Shown: piece by piece, positions 48,745 to 59,800 of the stretch
Layout: every line of letters begins with the position of its first letter
How positions within the stretch are numbered: the stretch's first letter is position 1
Source: Rhododendron vialii
Lineage: Eukaryota; Streptophyta; Magnoliopsida; Ericales; Ericaceae
Assembly (NCBI RefSeq): GCF_030253575.1
Contig: NC_080567.1
Location: 15,627,001-15,691,000, forward strand
DNA length: 64,000 nt
Reading direction: 5' to 3'
Translations under genes and position numbers: made by a program
Notes under the pieces: model-generated
The model's database searches: none
What the model was told of the DNA's origin: nothing
Seen by the model: only the letters and a program-made list of their open reading frames with translations

Positions 48745-49466
48745 TCTACTTGGCAAAAATAAGTCTAGTTTTTTTTTTAATTTAATTTTTTTTCAAATTT
48801 GTTTTACCTTAAATTCTTTACACCGCCGATGTAAACATTAGTTTTCTCCAAATTAATTACATTGCGTCACGTTGCAAAACAGTGGTCTCAATCAATCATA
48901 CATAGCGGCGTAACGCAATGTAATTGATTTGGAGAAACAAATGTTTACATCGGCGGTGTAAAGAATTTATTCTCCTCAAAAAGCATTCATTACCCTTATT
49001 TTCAATCATTATTCTCATTTTTCTTTCATCTTTTCAATTATTATTCTCATTTCTTTCTCTATCTCTCTGCACTTGTTATCCCTATCTCTAATTATTACCC
49101 TAATTTTTCTCTCCACTTATTATATAAAACCAAACCCAAAAATTTTCAAAAACTCTTATAAACAATGCACCGCATCAAGTTTTTACAGATTATTGATTCG
49201 TCTCTTCGAGAGGAATTAAAAAAGTAAAAATTTTGATCAAAACTTATAATTTTTTTTAATAAAGACAACAAATAAGAGACATATCTTCTAGCTTATTTTT
49301 GAATTTATTCAAAAAAAATATAAGTTTGGATCATAAATTTTTTATTTTTTGATTCTTGACATCAATAATCCATAAAATTTTGACACAAAACTAACGAATG
49401 CGAACAATTTTTGAATATTGAACAAAAAAGAAAACAAACGACTTGACTTATTTTTGCCAAAATAAA
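48745..49466. mobile_element. Outer inverted-repeat element enclosing a hairpin MITE
   Basis: TTGGCAAAAATAAGTCTAG near 48752 is inverted as CTTGACTTATTTTTGCCAAA near 49444. The interior is AT-rich and holds the hairpin MITE at 48811-48968. Boundaries approximate. Confidence 0.5.
48811..48968. mobile_element. 158-bp hairpin MITE
   Basis: Almost perfect inverted halves: AAATTCTTTACACCGCCGAT on the left and its reverse complement at the right, for about 60 bp per arm, with a short loop. TTA/TAA at the ends fits a PIF/Harbinger or mariner-type target. Confidence 0.8.
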
Positions 49467-49639
49467 GCCGACGTTTTGAGGAGAAAAATTATTTTATGGA
49501 GCTTTTTAATGAATAGTGATTTACAGAAGTGAATCGTGTCCGTCCAAAAAGCATTGGATTGTCCAAATCTTAATAAAAAAATTCAAAATAAAGTTTAATT
49601 CATTAAAATTTGAATAGTCTAATATCAAAATGAACGACT

Positions 49640-49808
49640 GAAATCAAGCCGTTCCGTAATCTTTACAGCTTTACAGCGGCACACTGAATAAGCCATACTC
49701 CGGTTTGAGCCCTAGTTACAAATCGATCAGTCAGAAAACGTCCCAAAAATCTTTAATCCAAATCGAACCGAAGCTCAGTAGCTCCGGCGACGAACCATAC
49801 CAACAGGC

Positions 49809-49874
<66 letters not shown>

Positions 49875-50739
49875 TTCTATTTGTTGTTTTGCGGGGGTGC
49901 TTAAACATGATATTGTTGGATAGACGTTTTAAAAATTTAGGGACCCTTCCTTTTCGCTTTCGCCTGAAGCGGTGGCTTTGCAGGCCTCTGCTCAGGGCAG
50001 GCCCTGCTTCGTTGGATAGTATGTTTTTTTGTGAAGAGCACAAATGATTTTGATGATCCAAAAAAAAAAAATGATTTTATTTGCTTTAATGAATATCTTA
50101 CAGTACTCCAAATCGACATATTTCAACCATGATAGGAATTTCACGTTTTGTAACCCTGGTTGGCGGTTGCTGTTCTCGGACACGTGATTTCAGTCTTTTG
50201 TAAGTGTCGATGTAAGGATTTTGCAGTTGGAATTAACTGCGGTTTAAAGTTGTTCAGCAATATACCTAGGTCGATTATAGAAAACAATAATTTCATCTGA
50301 CAAATAGTGGACTTCAGAGCGATTAGACATTGGCAAAAAAATAGAAAAGAAGCAATATATTGCAGCTGCTGAATTGTCAATTATGGTAATGAATGATTAT
50401 AGTTTTGCTATTCCATGTACTGTGCACTTTTTTGGGGATCCAAAAAAAATATGTACTGCACTTTTTAATTTCTCGTTTAGTTGGAGATGTGCAATCTTCC
50501 GTCGGGTGATAATGCATTCAATGTTCCAGTGTAAAGATGGTTTGTTGCAGCAGTTATGCAATGGGAAATATTGGATTTGGAATTGAATGAGAATGTCATC
50601 TTCTGATTAATTGCCTTCGTTTTCTTTGACAAATTAGAGTATGACTAATTGTCGCTAGTGCTCTATTTTTATTTGGCTTGACTCTGAGCATGAGCCACAG
50701 TTGGAACAACTAATGTGATATTTATGCATACTGCCACAG
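49640..50739 (+). promoter_or_regulatory. AE7 5' UTR region and 5' UTR intron
   Basis: GC-richer DNA at about 49670-49810 followed by (CT)28 at 49810-49866 looks like a plant 5' UTR. A CCACAG acceptor at 50739, 14 bases before the AE7 ATG, implies a 5' UTR intron of roughly 0.8-0.9 kb; the donor may be the GTGTGTG just after the CT tract. Exact start and donor not proven. Confidence 0.5.
49810..49866. repeat. (CT)28 microsatellite in the AE7 5' UTR region
   Basis: Uninterrupted CT tract. Such tracts are common in plant 5' UTRs; ORFs across it are artefacts. Confidence 0.95.
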
Positions 50740-50753
50740 GCTGATTGAGGAGA

Positions 50754-53700
50754 ATGGTTTCTGAATTAATCAACGCCAATCCCACTGTGTATGAAAAGAA
50801 GGAGCGTCGAGTTAGAATTACACCTGCTGATTTGGATGAATATGCTGTGGAGCCCATTGACCAGCTAGAAATTTTTGATATCCTTTCAGATTACTGCATG
50901 TGATGCTCTCTCATGTCCGCTGTGTTTTCCCAGTTCTACATCTCAGAATTCACATCATTCTTTGCTAAGCTTACATTCAGAAGTAAAATCCACTTATAGA
51001 GAAATATACTGGAGACAAATCTTTAGTCTGTGTGTGTTGATCAAACAAATCGAACCAAGGGTTGAAGCCAAGGGCGGAGCCATTAAGAGAAAATTTTCAT
51101 TTCTCAATTGGGAATATTATATTTTTCACTCAATATTTGCTATTTTGACTCCACAATAGAGCTCCTAATTTGACATGCATTGCTATTGTTATAGTTTTGG
51201 ACCCTTCATAAATTGCTAAATTCGTAAACAAGTTGAACCGATTGTCACCATTCCCTTACCTTAGCGTTGTAAAAAGGGAGCAGAAGAAAATGTAAGAAGC
51301 ACATGCAAGTTAGGTAGTTCCATAGTTGTCAGAATCGTACGATTCACGATTCGTATCGTACGATTCGATACGATTCGGTGGGTAATTGATACGAATAGGC
51401 TGCCGAATCGGAAATAGCTGAGAATCGTAAGTGAATCGGCGATTTACGATTCGTATCGTACGATTCGGTGGGTAATCGATACGAATAGGCTGCCGAATCG
51501 GAAATAGTTGAGAATCGTACGTGAATCAGTGAATCATTCAATTCACTTAAAATTTCCGAAATTCATTTTTTACTCTTGTTTTGCTTCTTTTGTTGTTTGA
51601 AAAGGGTTCAAATATTTTTTTAAGGTCTTGTATTGTTATATGTCATCTTTTGTCTATGTTATATATGGATAGATAATAAGAAAATGAGATTTATTACGAG
51701 AGTGAATCGAAAATGAGGAAGATAAATAGAATATAACAACCCTATAGACCTTCCAAGGGTTTGTTTTGTACTTGTAACTCTTTCGTACAAAAAGAACCAT
51801 AAATAGGCTTTACGAATCATCATCTCTTGGTAGTTGCAATAGAAGCAACTTACCTAATATTCCACGTTATTATCAAATCATCATTTAGAAGAAAGTATTT
51901 ATTGATTTAGGCCTAAATCTTTCATTTGTAGTATATATTGTTGTTACCCTAATCAATAAGCATAGGTTTCTATGCATTATAGAAGTAATGACCAAATCAA
52001 AGCGATTCACGATTCGAAAAATAACCATTTCGATTCTCAATTCGATTCACGATTTGACAACTATGGGTAGTTCAAACTTATTATTTATAAATTGTGTCTT
52101 TAACTTTTAGAGAAACTTTTGACAATCAATGGCATATTGCAGAAAATAATTATGACATGTGATACATTTTTAATATGTGTGAGTACTGAGGACTATACAA
52201 ATAGTCAATAAGTGTTGCCCATTGAGTTTATAGACAGTTTAGGTTACAGTGCACCTCTAGTAGACTGGGTACCCATGCATGCTTTACCCATGCCTTCATT
52301 CTAATTCCTAACTATTGGGGTCAGTGATCGCAATTCCTTCTTTTCTGTCCAGGCTTCCAGCACGTCTAGGGTAATCTTGAGGTGTTAGGTTTGGACCTTA
52401 GGGCAGCCACGTTGTGCATATAACGGTTAAGGTTGGGAATATACCAGGTGTAGTTTCTTGTATGCTGCATTGTGCAAATTTTGGATCGGGGCAGAAATGT
52501 AGATTCACTAGATTGTGACACTTGTTTTGTGTTTTTTTTCTCATCAGGTAATTATTTTCTAATAATTCAAAACAGATTCTTTGATCAAATGCAATGTATA
52601 TGTCTCTATTCGCCTATAGGGATGTCTCGAACTGAAAACTTCAAATATTGTTGTTGCGAATGTCTAAATATTCATAATAACTTATCAAGTAGGGACAATA
52701 TCCAAACTTATGCCAACCAATAAGAACTGTTTCCTCTTACTAAGTACCCATGAATATGCCACATGTCTCACATGCATGTCATGTTGCATGATAGATCTGT
52801 TTAGTGATTGAATAGAAGTTATCGGTGAATCAAATTGAACAATTAGAAAACTGCGGGATGCAATTGAAAAAAAAAAACTAATTAAAGGATAAAGTAAAAA
52901 TTAGAGCACTAAATGGGGGCAAATGTAACATATAAACTGTGGAACACAATTGAAATCTGCACACTCCCTCTTCTACAGTAGTATGATACAAGGGAACTAT
53001 GTGGTTGTGCAAACTCTGTACTTTTCTTAACTTTCTTACATCATCTTAGAGACATAAAAGATCCCGAGCATCCTTATTCCTTGGAAGAGCTGAAAGTAAT
53101 AACAGAAGATGCAATTGAACTAGATGCTAAGCGTAACTATGTCAGGTATAAAGAATTCCCCTGTATTGCTGGAATTTTCTATTCTCATACTGGGACTCAC
53201 TCTTCTGTAATCTAAACTAAAGATGGTTCTCTGATGCAGGGTGACATTCACTCCAACAGTTGAGCATTGCAGTATGGCAACGGTGATTGGCCTCTGCTTG
53301 CGTGTAAAACTCATGCGCAGCCTGCCTTCGCGTTTTAAGGTGTCTCCTTTATCTTGTGGTTAGCTTGGTTGTCTACATCCTGCCTCTTTGTTTATATAGC
53401 AACAGTTAAATTTCAGCAATCTTCTGATTGCATTCAAAAGACTAGCCATGTTACTGATGAAATCTCCTATGTTGGCAATAACTACTCTAACTGCTATCTC
53501 TAAAATTATTTGAGTTTGCTTGTTGCAATGTTTTTCTGTGCTGTAATTGAAGTGTCTGCTTTATGTTTTGTGTTGAACTTTTTTGCTTGTGATTTCGGTG
53601 TACATGGATCTTCAGGTCAATATGGAATGTTTTAGACCGTTTCTCTCTCACATTTATGCTTCAGTGTTGCGTTACATGCTCTTTGATGTCATAAGTCAAT

Positions 53701-54378
53701 AGAACATTTCCCAACGTGTACTTGTTTTAGATGAATGACTTTCTTTGGTTGTTGGCTTAGACTTTGCAGAATGAGTTCATTGCTCATTACTTGCAGGTTG
53801 TTTTGTTGAAGCCTTAAAATCCACATTCCTGAACATTGTAGATATTCGATGCATAAGCTTGCATTTTTCCACGATTGAGTTTATCACGAAGAGTAGGATT
53901 TTAGCTTTGAGAGGAATAGTACCAATACAATGGGGTTTCTTAGATACTTTTAAACAGGCTTACAAAAGTTATTTTTTAATCCTTTTTGGCAACAATTAAC
54001 ATATTGGTTTCATCACCATAGGGGTCATGCTACCTTGCCCCTGATAAATGATTCAATACTTTCTACTCAAGCTCCATCCTAGAAATTGACATAAAATAGC
54101 TCCTTATTTTACTATGTATTGTAAATGAGTACATGACAAACTGATCTGTAACCAAGTGGCACGTCTCACTTTGACTGAATCTGGAACTGATAACTTTAAA
54201 TCATCTAAAGCTGAATTACTGTCGTACTTCCAACATTGGGTGGTTCGGATAAATTTCACAACTTTGAGATAGCATTCAGTTTTAGGTTCCCTTTGTTTTT
54301 GCTTTCTGGTTTTTACATCTCTTGTTCTTCTTCCAGGTGGATATCAGGGTAGCGCCTGGAACTCATGCGACTGAAGCT

Positions 54379-54436
<58 letters not shown>

Positions 54437-55497
54437 CAAACACACGCGCGCACGCACGCACGCAGCTCTGAGGTACAAATCCGGAGATATGAATAGCATC
54501 TTTTCAAGTCAAGAGTTTGGACCAGACATCGATTGCCTTCTGGAAACAGCTTCCACTAGTCATAAACTTAAAAATCTAACAAACAAAACAAATAACTCAG
54601 TCTAAACCCAGTGTTCTAAAACTCGGAAATAGTCGGTGAGTACTCAGTGCCTAGCCGAGTAGAGTTAGGGCTACTCGGTGGGAATTACTTGGCCAGCCGA
54701 TTACTCGGCATTACTCGGTGAGTACCCGGCGAGTACCGATTACTCTGTAAAACGAGATTACTCGGAAGTGGGGAGAAAATAAAAAAAAAACTGGAAAATG
54801 GGGTAAAATGCATAATATGTTAAATTTGAAGGGTCGTTAGTGTAATTTCAGTATAGTTTTATACTTACCCTAATTGAGTGAACACACTAATCAAGCTACT
54901 GCTGCTGTTCGAAGCAGCTGCTGCTGTTCCAACGTTGAACTTTGTAATTGACTATTAATTTCGTACTTGGTTTCATTTAGTTTGAACGTTAAACTTTGCA
55001 ATGGACTAGTAATTTTGTACTTAGTTTCATTTGGTTTGAACTATGAACATTGAACTTCTCATTATGCATTATGAATATCATTTGGGGAACATATAAAATA
55101 AAAAATCCAAGTAATTTCTACTCGCCGAGTAATCGCCGAGTACTCGGCCTACAAGGTACAAGGTGGCCGGCCGAGCGAGTACCGAGTACCGAGTTTTAGA
55201 ACATTGTCTAAACCTCCATCTCTTGATTATAAAGCTCATTAAGCCCGTACTATCTTTGTTTGAGCTTTGGATACCAGTAAGAGTTTTATTAACTTAAATG
55301 GAAATATTGCAGTTGAATGTGAATTTAGCATGCTCTCAGTCTCCAAATGCTGTCCTTTTTATGGCTTATTATGTTGTTCCTGCTTTCTGCTTGCAGTAAA
55401 TAAACAGTTGAACGATAAAGAACGGGTGGCAGCCGCTTTGGAGAATCCTAACCTCATAGATATGGTTGATGAATGCCTGGGTCCATCTTACGAGTGA
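50754..55497 (+). CDS. AE7: AE7 / MIP18-family protein (cytosolic Fe-S assembly), 5 coding exons, intact
   Basis: Component of the CIA targeting complex that hands Fe-S clusters to cytosolic and nuclear enzymes. Exons: 50754-50877, 53040-53145, 53240-53339, 54337-54382, 55397-55497; 477 nt, 158 aa, close to the plant family length. It begins [19 protein letters not shown], then [28 protein letters not shown], the DUF59-core motif [20 protein letters not shown] with its conserved Cys, and [16 protein letters not shown]. The first coding intron (50878-53039) runs from ATATCCTTT to TTAC: only this AT-AC splice restores [10 protein letters not shown]. The other coding introns are GT-AG. hAT MITEs occupy introns 1 and 4. 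ATG 50754 is the only start giving the full family N-terminus. Confidence 0.95.
51321..52065. mobile_element. 745-bp hAT MITE in AE7 intron 1
   Basis: CATAGTTGTC at the left end and GACAACTATG at the right, flanked by GGTAGTTC on both sides (51313-51320 and 52066-52073). An exact 8-bp duplication is diagnostic of hAT. Inside the left half a 90-bp unit rich in TCGTACGATTCG is repeated twice. Confidence 0.9.
54385..54433. repeat. (CT)n at the AE7 exon 4 splice donor
   Basis: The GT of the intron 4 donor at 54383-54384 runs directly into about 24 CT units, so the donor reads CAG/GTCTCTCT. Confidence 0.95.
54609..55206. mobile_element. 598-bp hAT MITE in AE7 intron 4
   Basis: CAGTGTTCTAAAACTCGG at the left, CCGAGTTTTAGAACATTG at the right, with TCTAAACC duplicated on both sides (54601-54608 and 55207-55214). 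Both ends are rich in ACTCGGCGAGTAC-type repeats. Confidence 0.9.
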
Positions 55498-56822
55498 AGA
55501 CTTAACTGTACATGCATTTGGTGTTTGATGAGGCTTTCCCTGGGATCTTTTATTGCTTCACTTTCGAATACACAACATTCTATACTCAGTTTCCCGTAGG
55601 CTTTGTTGGCAGCGTTTGCTTTTACTTTAGTGTTGTGAGAGACATTAGTCATTAGTTAGAGAGCCGATCGTTGTAACGTGATTTGATTATTCATACTTCA
55701 GGTTTACTGCTTATGTAATGTAAAGACTAAAGATAATATTGACAGCATTTCTTGCAAAAAATAAAATAAAATTAATAAGCAATTAGATTTTACTGAATGA
55801 AAAGGCTTCTAGGGGATGCCACCCATGTTCAAAAGAACATTTCTCGCAAGTTTTTACCCAGTAGGATAAATTATCTCTATCAATACTCTTTTTTAGACCT
55901 TAGATACATGGTACTGGTGGAATTGAGTGTGTGGCACACTGATGCCGAGTCCGCTCCTAATTCATGATGAGCCCACCAACTTCATAGCAAGATGGCTCTG
56001 GTTAAAAACCACCGACATCTCAAGATCTAAATTCGAATTGGTTCTTGACATGTCAAGATCCAAACTAGAATTGCCACATTTTTTTTTTTTGACATAGAAT
56101 TGCCACATTTTGAAGTCGGTGAATGTTCCGTTTTTCAAAGTTCTTTCTATATTCCCCGAGACAAGCCAGTTCATCAAGAAGAATTCCACCCAAAAATGTT
56201 TCTATTTTCAAGTTGCGAAAACTTTTACACCGACACGGCCATGGCCACAAATGAATTGAAAGTTTCCTTCCAAAACCACCCGAACATAGAGCTTGAATGT
56301 CCCTTAGATTCGACAGGATCATAGAATTGCTCATCTACTACTCTTAGTAATTGAGGACAGTTCCCTTCCAAGCATGCCACATGTCTTCAAACCAGGCAAC
56401 CCTCAGGGGATGTTTCTTCCTATAAATATGGGCACTTAGCCAACCCTAAGCCATTTCTTATATCCTACCTACCCACACCACCACTTTTACTTGGATCTGT
56501 TGGATTTTACTACCTACCCACACCAGCACATTTGCTCTCTGCTCCTCCCCCCTTGGCACCACAGGCCTTCGGTATTTCGTTGGCATCCCGGTTATCCTCA
56601 GGTACTCGATCGTGCACAAAGATGTCATCCATTAATCAATCAGTGAAATAAAGGAAAACGAAATCAGTCAAACAAACAAGGCCACTTATTTCCATTGGAT
56701 CAGACGGTCATCAACCGAAATCACAATAATGTATAGAGAACATAATCAACTAAAAAAATTACACTAGTATACATAGAGCAAACATGAATCAAACGCTAGT
56801 TGAACCGAAACGGAGGAGAGCA
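55498..56822. other. Convergent 3' region between AE7 and VPS25
   Basis: AE7 ends at 55497 and VPS25 at 56823, tail to tail. Possible AE7 poly(A) signals (AATAAAAT) lie near 55760. At 56418-56426 CTATAAATATGG followed by ACCCACACCACCAC repeats looks like a stray promoter with no ORF I can attach. Confidence 0.5.
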
Positions 56823-59800
56823 CTAGATGGAAAATTTCACGCCCTCATCATCAGCTGAAGTTCCTTTGAAGATTGCGAGCTTCCCCTTGTGTTCTAATAG
56901 CTTCAAAGCTCGCATTAGTACTGTGCGGTCAATCCCATGAAGGTCTAATGCACAGCCCAGCAGATAGAGAAAGCGAGAGATTAGTACAACATTGAAAGCA
57001 CAATGAAGCACCGCAATCTTTTTCCAATGAATTTAATATAAGAGAGTGACATTGAGGAGAAAGGTACCAAGGCCAATGAAGAATGATTAATCTAATGCTT
57101 TCCCTACTCTAGTTGAGAAAGGGTTTTCTTTGATAAGCCTTCTGTTGTAGATATACTCCGGGGAAATCAAACTTCATGCTCGGACTCCACGTCCACCAAA
57201 CCCCTCTTAAATGTGTGTGCGTGTGAGAGAGATGGCATAAACACTAATTAACATCTGATTATTGGACCAAAGATGAGGTATGAAATTTTGGTCAACAAGA
57301 AGCCAAAAGCTGCCAGCGAAATCAAAGTCATACACTTCATGCGTAATCATGTGTAATTGTGTAAAGGGCCATTTTCATGAGATGGTTTCAGTAATCATCG
57401 TAAATTATCTTATTACAATAAAAGCCATTTATCGTCTTGGGGGAGTAGGGCAAAGTGCATCACTTTCGGTAATCTAGAAATTTTTGCTCAACTCTGTCTA
57501 TACTAAATCGGGCACAAGTACATCACTAAAACAAATATTGTAGTAAGTATATCTCTTTTAGTGAAATATGGCAGTACAGAGACACATATAAAGCCAGAAC
57601 AAAATGGAAAATGATTTGATTGGTCCATAACCTACAAGTTTTTTGGATGCACCACAAGAAGTCCTCCCGTTCTTATTGACACAAGTTTTCCTTTTTGATC
57701 AAATTTGGTCTGTTTGACCTACAAGTTTTTCGGTAAATCTGTCCTCACAGATAATTTGTGCACAGATTTTATTGTGGGGTCCACCACGGGTCCCCACACA
57801 AACGATCCGAGCCTTTCATTAAATGTAAAAAAAAATTTCAAGGGTTCCCGTAAAAAATTAACTCAATCCAATAGCTATAGGTGCTTGATCTAATCATCTA
57901 ATTTTTCATTACCCGAAAATCTGAATGAAAATTTAGATCATTGGATCGAGCATCTATAGGTATTATATTGAGCTTATTTTTTGTGTGGACCTTTGAAAAA
58001 ATATTTTACATCTAATGAATGGCTCGGATTATTTGTGTGGGACCCGTGGTGGGCCCCACAACAAAATCTGTGCACAGATGTATGTGTGGTTAGCAAGACC
58101 CCAAGTTTTTATGGATGCAAAGTCCTCCCATTCTTATTGACGCAAGTTTTTCCTTTTGTATCAATATATGGTTTGTCTGAAAACCTTCTTCCATTCTTTT
58201 TAATTTGACCCTACAAATCACTCCAATCGAAGATCCAAAAGGCAGCCGAATGTATTATCAGCATTCAGAATCTTATTTCCAAGTGGATTGTGACTGAAAA
58301 AAAGATTCTTGTCATTTTTCTTTTTGGTGTTCTTCTGGGATGTTATTTTTGGACAGCTGCTGATTAACTCGTATTAATAGGGTCTGTATTACCTTCACAG
58401 CAATAGTAAGCAAACCGGGGTTTAAGAGGAAAGTTTAGGTTTACAGCTCACCTGTGCCACGGGATTCAGTCCCTGAACGAATTTCCTCAACTGTCATAAC
58501 GCTATCTTCCAAGCCATTATCTTTCACCTAATGCAGTACTTTCAAGTAACATTAATAATAAGCAAATCACTGATGTAGCAAGCACACATGAATGGAAAAC
58601 AGGTTCTAATCAAGATCACAAAGCTACTTACAAAGCGAAAAATTAAATCAGCCCATTCTTGAATGCGGTGCCAGAGGATAAGACATTTCCTATGTCCCTT
58701 GTCCATCCATTCTGCACGTCCTGTAAAGTCAAACGTAAATTTAACAAACTAAACCCTACATTTACATGCAAGAGGAGGATGGTCAACTTCATGGCACTAA
58801 AATAGGAAATCTTGGGGACATGAACAAACCTTCGGAAACTAAGGTTGAGAGAAACACTTCCCTAGCTTCATGGCTTAGAGACCCTGAATTGCCACAATGA
58901 AGTTGACATTCAGCAGCAGGTGAGGAAACGTATTTTTTCCACGGGTAATTTACAAACCAAAATGCACACATTAACCCAAATACTCTTGAAATTTGAATGG
59001 TAGAGAAAATAGAATCGAGCACAGGAGTGCAACCTGTAGTTAAAATTATTCGCATTCAGAATGTTAAAGAGCATTTGTACTATAAAACTTCATTTTACCT
59101 AAATGATTGAATGTCATCGTCCTGTCTTCCTAGTGATTTAACAGCACAACTCTTTCAGATTTTACCTCTCCATAGTAAGTAGATAAATCATAGAATATGG
59201 ACCACACATACACCTTTTTCTGTATCTTAAATTTGACAAAACTTGCAGCTTCAGAACAAGCCTTGACACGTGAAGAAGACATTATACCTATCATCTGAAA
59301 CCAACCTAGTACACCACAATCTCCACAACAGTTGAGCTGAGCAGAATCCTGAGGCCTCCATCAAGGAATGGGGTGGAACATTAAAATAACCACCAACATT
59401 CATGCATAATAACTTCTCGATGTAGAGCAGAATTTCAGACATTAAGTTCTCTTTATGCCAGATAGATGGCGACAAAGAAATATCTCCATTTTATGCTTTT
59501 AAATGCCTTGAAAAGCCCCATGCAGTGGTATTATACTCGGGTCATAACACAGAACTCATTTGCGTTTAGAGAACAATCAGAAATATGTTATGATTGCATG
59601 AAATAAGCAGGTAAACCAAAGCAGAGAAAGTAACAAGGAGAAAGGGCTTACTTTCAATTCCAGAATTTGTAAACAGAGGAAATCCTTCCGGTTCAACTAT
59701 AAAAACCTTTTGGGTTTTACAGTAATCAAGTATGAGCTCCTTCCAAAGTTGAATCTGCTTCTCCCGCGTGTCCTTAACTGGCTGCAAGCTATACAAAGAC

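Noticed and set aside
50878..50900. Ordinary GT donor for AE7 coding exon 1
   Set aside because: No GT near the exon end gives a frame that joins to the conserved IKDPEHP exon; AT-AC does so exactly.
56415..56600. Promoter of an unknown gene
   Set aside because: A TATA box and C-rich leader-like DNA are present, but no ORF follows on the plus strand before the VPS25 3' end.
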